Below are positions 40,236 to 49,451 of a DNA stretch of 64,000 nt, in pieces. The position numbers and the translations under genes are program-made. This DNA is from Rhizobium phaseoli (GTDB taxonomy: Bacteria > Pseudomonadota > Alphaproteobacteria > Rhizobiales > Rhizobiaceae). The stretch spans positions 206,415-270,414 of the forward strand of contig NZ_ML133572.1 of assembly GCF_003985125.1 (NCBI RefSeq). The letters run 5' to 3'. Each line of letters opens with the position of its first letter. Position 1 is the stretch's first letter. The notes beneath the pieces are model-generated. The model ran no database searches, was not told where the DNA came from, and was given only the letters and a program-made list of their open reading frames with translations.

Positions 40236-41540
40236 TCATTCCGATGTGAATACGCCTTCCCACGCGCGCTCCAGCATATCGAGTGACGCGATTCTCGCTA
40301 ATCCGTTGAAATCACAGTACGAACCGACGAAATCCAAAAGATATTTCGGATGATAGCAAGAGGCTAGCACATCTCCATTGTACTTGCGATCATAGAACAG
40401 GTTCAGGTCCGCATCACCGACAGCCAATCCGGCGCCGCTGGCATAGGACTTGAATATTTTGATATATTCGTCACGCGATGGAGTGTTCACAAAGATCTTG
40501 TACTTGAGACGCCGCAAGCCCGCTTCGTCGGAAAGGTCCCTCGGCGCAATGTTCGTCGAAAACACGACCAACTCGTCAAAGGGAACCTTGAACTTCTTGC
40601 CGGTATGCAGCGTCAGGAAGTCGTATCCGCGCTCGAGCGGCACGATCCAGCGATTGATGAGCGCCTGCGGCGCCACTTGCTGGCGCCCGAAGTCGTCGAT
40701 GATGAAGACGCCGCCGGACGCCTTCAAGTGGATGGGCGCCTCATAGACATTTGGCCCCGCGTTGAAGGTGAGATCGAGCTGATCGAGGGTCAATTCCCCA
40801 CCCGTCTTGATCACCGGGCGGCGGCATTCGATCCATCGTTGATCGGCTTTCGGATGGGATTCCGTGTCAGCCTCCGATACGGGATGATGCACTGCTTCAT
40901 CATAGAAGCTGATGACATGGCCGCCGACCTCGATGGCATAAGGCACCCAGATGGTTTGGCGAAACAGTTGCGACGTCCGCTCGGCGATGCTCGTCTTGCC
41001 GTTGCCGGGTGGCCCGTAAAGCAGGATCGAGCGACCGGAGTTCAGGGCCGGGCCGAGCTTTTCGACAAGGGCGTCTGCGAGCACCAGCCCTTCAAGGCTC
41101 TCGGTCAGCCGCTCCAGGGTGACGCGCTCATGATGGATGGACTGCAGGCCTATTTGCCGGCAGAACGCGTCCAGCGACACCGGCGCCGGGCCGACATATT
41201 GGCATTGACGCGACGCCGCGTGGGCATATTCGAACCCCTTCATTGACAGCGCATAGCGAATATCGGATCGCACATCCTCACCCGCCAAACCGCGAGCCTC
41301 GAGATAGGCGAGTTTCACGAGTTCCTTGATCAGGATATTGATGATTACTTTCGGCAATTTGATCCGGTCGGCCAGATGAGATGCCGTGATTGTATCCTGC
41401 TCGGCCGCACATTTTGCCGCCAGCCGAAGCAGGAACGACGGATCCAGTCCCGCTTGTTCTATGCTCGCCGGTGCCATCGGCATACGCGGATCGAGGGAAA
41501 TGATGGCCTCGTTACGATTCTGTTCGAGCGAATACTGCAT
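40236..41540 (-). CDS. AAA+ ATPase with N-terminal winged-helix-like domain, in Tad locus
   Basis: A 434-residue cytoplasmic ATPase. The N-terminal 100 residues look winged-helix-like (DTITASHLADRIKLPKVIIN). Walker A, LLYGPPGNGKTS, is at about residues 174-185, Walker B GVFIIDDFG at about 277-285, and a sensor-1-like Asn in VVFSTN. It is thus a AAA+ motor, distinct from the Tad VirB11-like ATPase. It starts just upstream of nothing else but follows tadC with 15 bases between, so it is in the pilus operon. Its role is unknown; remodelling of an assembly protein or transcription control by the N-terminal domain are options. Confidence 0.75.
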   Translation of the reverse strand: MQYSLEQNRNEAIISLDPRMPMAPASIEQAGLDPSFLLRLAAKCAAEQDTITASHLADRIKLPKVIINILIKELVKLAYLEARGLAGEDVRSDIRYALSMKGFEYAHAASRQCQYVGPAPVSLDAFCRQIGLQSIHHERVTLERLTESLEGLVLADALVEKLGPALNSGRSILLYGPPGNGKTSIAERTSQLFRQTIWVPYAIEVGGHVISFYDEAVHHPVSEADTESHPKADQRWIECRRPVIKTGGELTLDQLDLTFNAGPNVYEAPIHLKASGGVFIIDDFGRQQVAPQALINRWIVPLERGYDFLTLHTGKKFKVPFDELVVFSTNIAPRDLSDEAGLRRLKYKIFVNTPSRDEYIKIFKSYASGAGLAVGDADLNLFYDRKYNGDVLASCYHPKYLLDFVGSYCDFNGLARIASLDMLERAWEGVFTSE

Positions 41541-41555
41541 ACGACCTCGCTTGGC

Positions 41556-42500
41556 TCAACCGCCAGGTTTCATGCCCATGAGAAGACTGACGACACGCAT
41601 AACAACGGGTACAAGAACGATGAAGAGGCTTACCGGAAAAAGGAACGCGCCGAGCGGCAGCAGCATCTTGACCGGCAGGGCGTTCGCCTTTTCCTCCGCG
41701 CGAACAATGCGCAGGTCGCGCATCTCCTTGCTATAGACCCGTAGCGTCTGCGTTACGCTGGTCCCGAGCTCCTCCGATTGGCGGAACAGAACGGAAAGGG
41801 CGCGGGCCTCGTCGATCCTCAGGCGGGTGGCAAGGTTCGCGAGCGCCTCGCGCAATCGCCGGCCGCCCCGCACTTCCAGCATCATGATCGACAGATGCAG
41901 GCCGAAGTCCTGCTGCTTGTCGACGAACTCCCGGGCAACGCGATTCGCGGCCGCTTCAATGCTCATCCCGGCATCGAGGCAGACGATCAGCATATCCATG
42001 AAATCGGGAAAGAGGCGGCGGTATTCCCTCTCCTTGGCGGCGCCCCGCCGGTCGATATAGATGTTGACCAGAATGAACGTCGCGCCCGCGGCAAACATGC
42101 CAAGGAACAAGGTCGCCGCCTGCGACATGTTCGGCGAGACCCGGTTTAGGACCCAGACCGCCGCGACCAGCATGCTGATACAAATCACTGCGCGAACCAC
42201 CTGGAAGGTGGTCACGGCGCCGGCAGCGAAATACCCAGCCCGAATCAGCCTGTTCTGCGTGGAATTCAAATTCGTGTCACGTAGCGTAATTTCGAAATAA
42301 CGACGGATCAGGCGATTTTCCGCCTCGCCGAGATCGGCAATCGTCGTATCGCCAAGGTGGAATTCCTCGCCGGCCACCGCCGAACTCTTCGATACCCGAA
42401 CCGAGACTTCGCGCTGTCGAAAAAACAATTCCGAGGCTGCTGCCGTAAAGATCAGCACCGCAAAGAAAACGACGAGGTAGATTCCATACTCACTCGACAT
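41556..42500 (-). CDS. tadC: Tad pilus inner-membrane platform protein TadC
   Basis: A 314-residue type II secretion F-domain (GspF-like) protein with an N-terminal helix (IYLVVFFAVLIFTAAASE) and further helices, including FLVPLV-like (FLFPVSLFIVLVPVVMRVV) at the end. The F-domain motif LVCLDAGMSIEAAANRVARE-like (MLIVCLDAGMSIEAAANRV) is clear. It should pair with TadB as the inner-membrane platform on which pilin is moved. ATG 42500 is seven bases after the TadB stop. Confidence 0.92.
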   Translation of the reverse strand: MSSEYGIYLVVFFAVLIFTAAASELFFRQREVSVRVSKSSAVAGEEFHLGDTTIADLGEAENRLIRRYFEITLRDTNLNSTQNRLIRAGYFAAGAVTTFQVVRAVICISMLVAAVWVLNRVSPNMSQAATLFLGMFAAGATFILVNIYIDRRGAAKEREYRRLFPDFMDMLIVCLDAGMSIEAAANRVAREFVDKQQDFGLHLSIMMLEVRGGRRLREALANLATRLRIDEARALSVLFRQSEELGTSVTQTLRVYSKEMRDLRIVRAEEKANALPVKMLLPLGAFLFPVSLFIVLVPVVMRVVSLLMGMKPGG

Positions 42501-42507
42501 GACCGCC

Positions 42508-43461
42508 TCAGTACTCGAAGTTCACCATCTTGTAGAGAATGACATTCCCGACCGCCATGACGGCCAGCAAAGCGCACACCACGGTGGTTCCGTGGCCGCT
42601 GTCCCAGACGGGATCGAAGTAGGTCGGCGACAACGCCTTGATCATCGCGTAGAGCAAAAACGGATAGACCGACATGAAGATCGCCGTGATGCGTCCTTCC
42701 GAGGAAATTGCCCTCACCTTTGCCCTGAGCATTGACCGGTCTCGCAGCGTTTTCGAAAGGTTCTGCAGGATTTCCACCAGATTTCCGCCGGTTCCTGCCT
42801 GTACGCTCAGCGATATGGCAAGCAGGTTCAGATCCTCGACGCCGACCCGGTCGGCCAAGTTGACAAGAGCATTGTCCAGCGTCACGCCGTAGGTGAGTTC
42901 ATCCGTGAGGAGGCCGAACTCGGTGCCGATCGGATCAGGCATCTCGCGTGCCACCAAGGCAATCGCCGCCGGCAGCGGGTGGCCGGCGGCCAAGCTGCGA
43001 TTGGCGACATCGAGCGCTTCAGGAAGCTTCAGTTCGAATGTCTTCATGCGGCGCGCCCGGGCGCGCCAGACAACGAGTGCAGGGATGAGAATGCAGATCA
43101 GGAGAAAGACCGGTACTCTAAACAGATTGTTCGGCACAAGGAACTGAACGATCAGCCACGTCAACAATGCGCCCGCGATTGTGAAGAGAGCAAATCGTCT
43201 GGCATCGAACTTGATTCCCGATTGGGCGTAGAACTGCAGCAGCCGCTGCATCACGGGATTTTGCCGCCAACTCCTGGCGACGCCGCGCTCCTTCAGCATA
43301 TCACCATAGGTCTTGCGATGATCATCGCTGACCTCGAGCAATCTCAGCCGATGGTTCACGGCGCGGTGGCGTTCGGATGTTTTGAAGTAGCCGCGCATGA
43401 TCGCTTCGACGGCAACAAGCGCCGCGGTGAAAACGGCCGCGTAAAGAAGAGTCAGGTTCAT
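42508..43461 (-). CDS. tadB: Tad pilus inner-membrane platform protein TadB
   Basis: A 317-residue GspF-domain protein: N-terminal helix (LLYAAVFTAALVAVEAIM), two helices near residues 80-120 (FTIAGALLTWLIVQFLV), and a C-terminal one (VVCALLAVMAVGNVILY). The F-domain motif RSLAAGHPLPAAIALVAREM and GNLVEILQNLSKTLRDR are characteristic of TadB. Its ATG shares bases with the CpaF stop (ATGA), giving a tight CpaF-TadB-TadC order, the standard Tad arrangement. Works with CpaF in pilin extrusion. Confidence 0.93.
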   Translation of the reverse strand: MNLTLLYAAVFTAALVAVEAIMRGYFKTSERHRAVNHRLRLLEVSDDHRKTYGDMLKERGVARSWRQNPVMQRLLQFYAQSGIKFDARRFALFTIAGALLTWLIVQFLVPNNLFRVPVFLLICILIPALVVWRARARRMKTFELKLPEALDVANRSLAAGHPLPAAIALVAREMPDPIGTEFGLLTDELTYGVTLDNALVNLADRVGVEDLNLLAISLSVQAGTGGNLVEILQNLSKTLRDRSMLRAKVRAISSEGRITAIFMSVYPFLLYAMIKALSPTYFDPVWDSGHGTTVVCALLAVMAVGNVILYKMVNFEY

Positions 43462-44906
43462 TGAACAGGTCCCGTTTGCAGCGGTTTACCGGGATCAAAA
43501 ATCGCCACAGGGATTTCGATCCCGAGCTCGGCAAATTCCTCGACGAATCGCGGCCGGATGCCGGTGGCGCGGAATTCGCCATGGATCCGCCCGCCTTCAT
43601 CGGTGCCGAGTTTCTTAAATTTCATGATCTCCTGCATCTGCACGACTTCGCCTTCCATGCCGGTTATCTCGGAAATCGAGACGACTTTGCGGCTGCCGTC
43701 GCTCAGCCGCTGGACCTGCACGATGACGGTGATGGCGGAAGAGATCTGCGAGCGGATGCTCAACTGCGACATCGGCATCCCGGCCATGCCGACCATCTGC
43801 TCAAGACGGCCAACAGCGTCGCGGGGCGTGTTGGCGTGAATCGTCGTCATCGATCCCTCGTGACCGGTATTCATCGCCTGCAGCATGTCGAACGCCTCGT
43901 CGCCGCGGACTTCGCCGACGATGATGCGGTCAGGACGCATGCGCAGGGCGTTTTTCAGAAGCTCGCGTTGCCGGATCTCGTTGCGTCCGTCGAGCGTTGG
44001 CGGTCGTGTTTCCAAACGCCCGACATGTGGCTGCTGCAGCTGAAGCTCGGCCGCATCTTCGATGGTGATCAGGCGCTCCTTTGGAGAAATCTGCGACGAG
44101 AGAGCATTGAGCAGGGTGGTCTTGCCGGAACCGGTGCCGCCTGAAATCACCATGGACACCTTGCCCTTGACTGCGGCGCTGAGAAGGATACGCATCGCAT
44201 CGGCCATCGCGCCATATTGCACAAGGCGCTCCAGTGTCAGCGGCTTGCGGGTGAATTTGCGAATGGAAACGAGCGGTCCATCGACCGAGATCGGCCGGAT
44301 GGCGACGTTGACACGTGAGCCATCCTTGAGTCGGGCGTCAACCATCGGCGTCGACTCGTCGACCCGGCGGCCAACGGCCGAGACGATCTTGTTGATCACC
44401 CGAAGCAGATGGTCCTCGTCTTTGAACCGCACGGGGGTGCTCTCGAGCTTGCCGCGCCGCTCGACATAGACGCTGTTATAGCCGTTGATGAGAATATCTG
44501 CGATGGTGTCGTCGGCCAGCAGCGGCTCGACCGGTCCCAGCCCGAGCATCTCGTCGGTGATATCGCGGATCAGATCGTTGATTTCCTTGGCATTCAGCGG
44601 AAAGTTGTTACTCCGGATATAGTCCTTGACCAACGGCCGGATCTCGGTGGCGATCTCCTCGTTGTCCATCGTGTCGAGGATCCCGAGGTTGATGCGATCG
44701 AGCAGGTAGCGGTGCAGATTGACCCGCTCGGAAACCATGTCCGCCCCGACCGAAGCCTCGTCGCCACTCGCCGTGGCGCTGTCAGGGACCGGCTGGGCAG
44801 GTATGTTCTGAACAGTGCCGACGAGGGACACCTCGGCCGCCTCCGGATGTTCCCGGCTTTCAGGCTCCTGCCGCTTATAGAAACGCCCCATGATGCCGTT
44901 CGCCAT
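43458..44906 (-). CDS. cpaF: Tad pilus secretion ATPase CpaF/TadA
   Basis: A 482-residue VirB11-like hexameric ATPase that drives Flp assembly. It has Walker [16 protein letters not shown], Asp box near ITIEDAAEL, Walker B ([17 protein letters not shown]) and His box ([22 protein letters not shown], shortened). ATG 44906, after AAGGG, is preferred to the GTG at 44915. The N-terminal 80 residues are variable, as in other CpaF. Follows the L,D-transpeptidase gene by 15 bases. Confidence 0.95.
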   Translation of the reverse strand: MANGIMGRFYKRQEPESREHPEAAEVSLVGTVQNIPAQPVPDSATASGDEASVGADMVSERVNLHRYLLDRINLGILDTMDNEEIATEIRPLVKDYIRSNNFPLNAKEINDLIRDITDEMLGLGPVEPLLADDTIADILINGYNSVYVERRGKLESTPVRFKDEDHLLRVINKIVSAVGRRVDESTPMVDARLKDGSRVNVAIRPISVDGPLVSIRKFTRKPLTLERLVQYGAMADAMRILLSAAVKGKVSMVISGGTGSGKTTLLNALSSQISPKERLITIEDAAELQLQQPHVGRLETRPPTLDGRNEIRQRELLKNALRMRPDRIIVGEVRGDEAFDMLQAMNTGHEGSMTTIHANTPRDAVGRLEQMVGMAGMPMSQLSIRSQISSAITVIVQVQRLSDGSRKVVSISEITGMEGEVVQMQEIMKFKKLGTDEGGRIHGEFRATGIRPRFVEEFAELGIEIPVAIFDPGKPLQTGPVQ

Positions 44907-44921
44907 GCTTCCCACCCTTGA

Positions 44922-45494
44922 CTATTTTACAATGACCGTGGAACCGACTTTCACCCGCTCGTAGAGATCGATGACGTCGGCATTGCTCATGCGAAAACAG
45001 CCCGATGACGCGAAACCGCCGACCGTCGACTGCTCGTTCGTTCCATGAATGCGGTAGAGCGTGTCGGTCCCGCCCTTGTAGAGATAGATCCCGCGAGCGC
45101 CCAATGGATTAAGCGGCCCGGCAGGCACCAGGTCCGGCAGCCCGGCTGCGCGCGCCTTCATCTCGGCAGGCGGGCGCCAGTCAGGCCACTCAGCCTTGCG
45201 TCCAACCTTGACGGTGCCGCTCCAGCGAAAGCCGTCTCGTCCGACGCCGATCTTGTAGCGAATCGCGCGTCCCTGGGAGATGACGAGATCGAGCGTGCGG
45301 TTCGCAGTAACGACGACGATTGTCCCGGGCGCGTAGTTCTTTTCGATCGCCACCATGGCGCTTGTCGTCGGACCAAGACTTCGTGGCACAAGCCCGGCTG
45401 CCGCCGCATCCCCGGTACCCGCCAGAATTGCCAAAACTAGAAGGCTGACACGGGCGGCGCAGGACCTTATGCGCCCACTGTCGATCGCCTTCAT
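44922..45494 (-). CDS. L,D-transpeptidase (YkuD family) within the Tad locus
   Basis: A 190-residue secreted YkuD-domain protein. After a signal sequence (LLVLAILAGTGDAAA) comes the domain with the active-site stretch HGTN...SSGCFRMSN (His and catalytic Cys). Such enzymes cross-link peptidoglycan or attach proteins to it. The start overlaps the CpaE stop (ATGA), so it belongs to the pilus operon, between CpaE and CpaF. The likely role is opening or reinforcing the wall for the secretin; the position is seen, the role is inferred. Confidence 0.9.
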   Translation of the reverse strand: MKAIDSGRIRSCAARVSLLVLAILAGTGDAAAAGLVPRSLGPTTSAMVAIEKNYAPGTIVVVTANRTLDLVISQGRAIRYKIGVGRDGFRWSGTVKVGRKAEWPDWRPPAEMKARAAGLPDLVPAGPLNPLGARGIYLYKGGTDTLYRIHGTNEQSTVGGFASSGCFRMSNADVIDLYERVKVGSTVIVK

Positions 45495-46633
45495 CGCACC
45501 AATGCTCCGAGTTTGCCGACCGCGGTGCAGAAGCGCGCCCGGGAATTCACTTGGAATGGCAGCACGCCGCGGTTGGCCGCTTCGCTCAGGGTGTCCCAGT
45601 CATCCGCAATGACATGCGTTGGGATATCCTTGAATATCTTTTCCGTCTGTTGCCGGCGCACGCCGAGGCCGAAAAGCTTGGCGCGGTATTTGTTGATGAC
45701 GATGAATATCTGATCCGAAGTGCCTCGCAGCCGCACCAGATTGGCAAACAAATCCTTGGCTTGAGAAAGGGCGGGAACCGTCATTTCGGTGACGATGCAG
45801 ATGCTGTTGACCGAAGTGAGCACATCGTATTTCCACGGCGTGTCATAATAGGGAATGTCGATGATCGTGTGGTCGCTCTCGAAGGCGGCGACGTCGAGCA
45901 TACGCAGCACGAGTTCGCCGCCCTTCGGCGCCAGAAGCACGGATGGCTGCTTGAAGGACAGCAGCGAAAAGCCCCCCGAATGGCGCTTTTTCACCAGATC
46001 GATGAATTCCAGATCGACGCGCGAGGGATTGGCGATGACCGGTTTCAAGTCGTAGTCGTTGACGAGGTTGAGATAATAGCCAAGTGTCCCGGCGCAGAAA
46101 TCCGTGTCGAACAGGTCAACCCGTGGCTTGGAATTCTTGGTCGGCTGGGCCAGCACATGCGCGAGCGATGAGGCGATCATGCTGGCGCCGGCGCCACCGA
46201 CGGCTGAGACCACGGCATGCACGCGGCTGTCGCTGGCCCCAGTGCCTGGCGCATGGGTCGAAATCATGTCGATCAGTGCGCGGCGCTCAAGCGGCTTCTT
46301 CAGCCAGTCATTGCCGTTCAGGCGGAAGAGCAGCCGCAGCATGTCGTCCGGGAGATCTTCGGAAACGACGACGAGGGGAACATCCCGGTGGCTGGTGCGA
46401 AACGCGAAGAGCTCCGGACGCTGCAGCAATTCGCCCCTGTCGACGTCGAGAACAATCAAGTCGAACTGCGTCGGATCGAACTTGCCCTTTTCACCGAGCG
46501 CCTTCAGTGCCAGATGGCGGACATCGTAACGCGAAAGCGACCCGAACGTATCGAGCATGAAGCTCGCTGCAGCCGCGTCGTCGGAGAGGACCAGGATTTT
46601 GGTGGATGCAGCAATGTTCATGTGAGCTGTCAT
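45491..46633 (-). CDS. cpaE: Tad pilus localisation protein CpaE/TadZ
   Basis: A 380-residue CpaE/TadZ protein: an N-terminal receiver-like domain without a full acidic pocket (FDLIVLDVDRGELLQ) followed by a MinD/ParA-like ATPase domain. The Walker A region reads SAVGGAGAS, lacking the usual Lys after GG, as in other atypical TadZ members. It is thought to place the Tad machinery at a pole. ATG 46633 follows GGAAAG; the next ATG at 46621 has no good site. Its stop overlaps the L,D-transpeptidase start. Confidence 0.9.
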   Translation of the reverse strand: MTAHMNIAASTKILVLSDDAAAASFMLDTFGSLSRYDVRHLALKALGEKGKFDPTQFDLIVLDVDRGELLQRPELFAFRTSHRDVPLVVVSEDLPDDMLRLLFRLNGNDWLKKPLERRALIDMISTHAPGTGASDSRVHAVVSAVGGAGASMIASSLAHVLAQPTKNSKPRVDLFDTDFCAGTLGYYLNLVNDYDLKPVIANPSRVDLEFIDLVKKRHSGGFSLLSFKQPSVLLAPKGGELVLRMLDVAAFESDHTIIDIPYYDTPWKYDVLTSVNSICIVTEMTVPALSQAKDLFANLVRLRGTSDQIFIVINKYRAKLFGLGVRRQQTEKIFKDIPTHVIADDWDTLSEAANRGVLPFQVNSRARFCTAVGKLGALVR

Positions 46634-46661
46634 TTCGCTTTCCTACGCGTGATAAAAGGAG

Positions 46662-47285
46662 TCAGCAGGTTGAGCAGGTCTTCAGATCTTCCGTCGTGAT
46701 CGTCACCGGATGGGCCGGGATGGTGACGTCGTTCAGTCCCAACAGTCCGCCGAGGATCGGCAGATCGAAGGTGATGTCGCGCACCTCCAGCCGCATCGTC
46801 AGCACGGGCCCGTCCGGCCGGCCCCAATAGCCCAGCCCCGATCGCTGGTAGGTGACCACCAGCTTATCCGGCGTGATGCGCCAATTGAGGTCGCAAATAC
46901 CGGGGTGGGGATCGGTTCCGACGTTGCAAACGCCGTCGCTTCCCAGGACGATCCGGTTCAATGCCGCCGTGCAGTTGGCAAGAGCCGGTCCGCAGGTCGA
47001 GGATATTGTTGCATCGTTCGGCGCCGCTTTGCCGTTATTGAGCGGATCGGCAGCGTCGACCGGGAAAACGGCATTGAAATTGGTCGTCAACGGATCGGAT
47101 ACCGCAGCCAAACGGGCACCATATTGCAGGGCCTTGACCGTCTGATTCCACTGCGACATGGCATAGCCGAACTCGATGAAGGCGGCGAACACCAGCATGA
47201 CGATCGGAAAGGTCAGCAGGGCTTCGACAAGGCTGACACCATCGCTCTCCTGCCAGAATGTCTTGATTGCCTTAGAGGTCACCAT
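46662..47285 (-). CDS. TadE/TadF-like pseudopilin
   Basis: A 207-residue TadE-like minor pseudopilin. The N-terminus ends a short leader in SDG, followed by VSLVEALLTFPIVMLVF: Glu at +5 and a long membrane helix, the prepilin-peptidase processing signature. The rest is a globular domain with four or five Cys-containing segments (including DATISSTCGPALANC and STC at the end). It should be cleaved by the CpaA peptidase at 52.8 kb. Starts within the end of the other TadE-like gene. In tad clusters two such genes precede or follow tadG. Confidence 0.86.
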   Translation of the reverse strand: MVTSKAIKTFWQESDGVSLVEALLTFPIVMLVFAAFIEFGYAMSQWNQTVKALQYGARLAAVSDPLTTNFNAVFPVDAADPLNNGKAAPNDATISSTCGPALANCTAALNRIVLGSDGVCNVGTDPHPGICDLNWRITPDKLVVTYQRSGLGYWGRPDGPVLTMRLEVRDITFDLPILGGLLGLNDVTIPAHPVTITTEDLKTCSTC

Positions 47286-47758
47286 CCGATGTACCTCTCT
47301 TCATGGGAGGAACTTATAGTGATGGCATCGATTCCGAGAAACCCGAACACCGGCGAGCTCTTGTAGAGATGAGCAGTGGAAATGGTGATGTTGCCATCCG
47401 CATCGGGGGCCGTGATGGTGATGTCCGAAGCGTCCTTCCAGTCGGGGACGCGGGGTTCAGCGCCTGCCGCGGGTGTCTGCGTTCCGTAAAAGGCAATCGT
47501 CTTCGCCGTCGCCTGACTACAGGTCGGCACATAGGTTCCCGACAGCGGTCGGCAGCGCGAGAGGTAACGCCCGGCATCGCGCAAACCGGCATCGATCTGC
47601 ATGCGCTGCCAGAAGATACTGCCAAACTCCAGTATTCCCGCCGCAAAGAGGGTCACAAAGGGGATCGCGAGCAGCGCTTCGGCAAGCACTGCGCCTTCCT
47701 CCCGCCGCCAGAAGCCCAGGCAAAGCCGATGCAAGATAAAATTGCGGAGCGCCATCAT
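47279..47758 (-). CDS. TadE-like pseudopilin
   Basis: A 159-residue pseudopilin of the TadE type. A leader ending in EEG is followed by AVLAEALLAIPFVTLFAAG, with Glu at +5 and one membrane helix. The remaining 100 residues form a small globular domain with two Cys. The stop overlaps the start of the other TadE-like gene by about seven bases, and its start overlaps the TadG stop (ATGA-type overlap at 47755-47758), so all three are translated together. Prepilin peptidase substrate. Confidence 0.86.
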   Translation of the reverse strand: MMALRNFILHRLCLGFWRREEGAVLAEALLAIPFVTLFAAGILEFGSIFWQRMQIDAGLRDAGRYLSRCRPLSGTYVPTCSQATAKTIAFYGTQTPAAGAEPRVPDWKDASDITITAPDADGNITISTAHLYKSSPVFGFLGIDAITISSSHEERYIGW

Positions 47759-49359
47759 CTGACCAACTCCGCTTCTTCCCGCAGGAATTCGTCCAGCGTA
47801 CCGCGACCACCCTTGCCTGTTATGTCGATCATCTCCAGGGAAAGATATCGTTCGCCGGAATCCTTTATCGCCGGCTTGGTCAGGAACATGCGGGCGAAGG
47901 CCACGGCGCGCGTCGCCTTGTGACCGTTCAGATGGCCGACCGAGGCTTCATAGCCGCAATTGACAATGGCCGAGAATATCTCGCGGCGATCACCAAATTC
48001 GGCCGCCGTATAGTTCGAAAGATCCGGGCCGGTATAGCACTGGCCACCCGTTGCCGGTGTTCCGGTCTCACCATTCGCCGAGGCATGGCTGATGAGCGAC
48101 GCGGTTGCGAGCTCGTAACGATAAACATCGTAAGCCGAGGGCTGGGTCGGTGTTCCCGTCGCCTGCGGGGGATAACTGGAGTAGTTGCTGAGGACCGTGC
48201 TCACCGACGGCACAGCCGTTCCCTGCGCGACGTTCCAATAGGTCGAGTAATTCCAATTGTTGCCGCTGCTGATCTTGCCGCCGGCAAGCGAGGTCATAGC
48301 CGCTCCGTAACCCAGCGGCAAAGCCTTGGTGGCATCGCCGACAACGGATCCGACCATGACTGGATTATACGTATCGCAGGCTTTCTTTCCCTTGCCGGTG
48401 ATTGTCTGTGCGGAGCGTACGTTTTGCGCAGGTCGGTAACGATAATTTCCGTTCACCTTGTTGAACGATGAGGAGTAAAAGCCGAAGCGCGTATTCACGC
48501 CGTCCTCGACAGGCCCGGCCTTTGCGCCCGTCTCCGTATCGAGGTTGTCCTGTGTATAGCAGGTGCCGGGATTGCCGGTCGCAAGAGCCTCCGCCAGCAC
48601 GGACGCACCATTGCCCAAGGGCGTCCGCAGGAAGCCGAAATTGCCGGGACCGGGATTGGACGCCGACGTGCTGTGAAGCTCGATCTGTCGTCCGTAGAGA
48701 TTGCCGGCCGCAAAATTGGTGTGCAAGGCCGTCGCTGCAGATTCACTGGCGCTTTCGCTCGTGTTGCCCACCGGCTCGTACGGATTGCAGATAAAGATCG
48801 GCGTCACGTCGCAGGCGCTGGCGTGGTAGACCGCCACGGCGTCGGCAGCGATGTTGATCGTATCGCGGGTGAAACCAACCGGCATCGGAAAGATCGTCTG
48901 CATCGCCTGCGGCTTGGCGATGACCCAGGCATAGGAAGCTTCGCTGGCCACTGTCGTCTCCATCGAAGACGGGATAGCCGTATCGTCATTGGCCGGGATG
49001 TTCTTCAGAAAAAGCACGGTAACAGTGCTCCCGGCATCGTTTCCGGCGTCATAGCTCACTGATATATGCGAGCCGAGCGACATGCCGGTCCCGCCCCCTG
49101 AGAAAGCCGCGCTGTTGGCGATTTTCTCGATCGCCGTCTGCGCCCTGGTAATGGCATCGTCACGGCCATCGAGTTCGCGGGCTCCGGCGAGCGCCATCGC
49201 ATCGACGGCGTTCTGGAGATCGGTATGCAGGTTGCTGCTGCGGCCGACATCGATGACCAGCAGCGAAAAGCCGAGAAGCATGGGCATGGCGATGAGCGTC
49301 AAGGCGATGACATAGCCGCGATGATCGTTCCAGAACCGTCTGACAACTCTGCTCAGCAT
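47755..49359 (-). CDS. tadG: TadG-like pilus assembly protein
   Basis: A 534-residue TadG-like protein: an N-terminal membrane helix (GYVIALTLIAMPMLLGFSLLV) following a short positive stretch, then a Flp-like motif VIDVGRSSNLHTDLQNAVDAMALAGA that is typical of TadG, and a long extracytoplasmic domain with several Cys. It lacks the +5 Glu of real pseudopilins, so it is probably not processed. The start at 49359 follows a GGGGGGTG run; a longer frame up to 49440 is less likely. Next gene downstream is the pseudopilin pair. Confidence 0.85.
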   Translation of the reverse strand: MLSRVVRRFWNDHRGYVIALTLIAMPMLLGFSLLVIDVGRSSNLHTDLQNAVDAMALAGARELDGRDDAITRAQTAIEKIANSAAFSGGGTGMSLGSHISVSYDAGNDAGSTVTVLFLKNIPANDDTAIPSSMETTVASEASYAWVIAKPQAMQTIFPMPVGFTRDTINIAADAVAVYHASACDVTPIFICNPYEPVGNTSESASESAATALHTNFAAGNLYGRQIELHSTSASNPGPGNFGFLRTPLGNGASVLAEALATGNPGTCYTQDNLDTETGAKAGPVEDGVNTRFGFYSSSFNKVNGNYRYRPAQNVRSAQTITGKGKKACDTYNPVMVGSVVGDATKALPLGYGAAMTSLAGGKISSGNNWNYSTYWNVAQGTAVPSVSTVLSNYSSYPPQATGTPTQPSAYDVYRYELATASLISHASANGETGTPATGGQCYTGPDLSNYTAAEFGDRREIFSAIVNCGYEASVGHLNGHKATRAVAFARMFLTKPAIKDSGERYLSLEMIDITGKGGRGTLDEFLREEAELVR

Positions 49360-49451
49360 TGGCACACCCCCCATCGCGGCGCTATCGCCGCGACGACCCC
49401 TGTTTTGTGCATTCCCCTCCGGCGCACTGACGCCGGTCATGCCTTCGCCAG

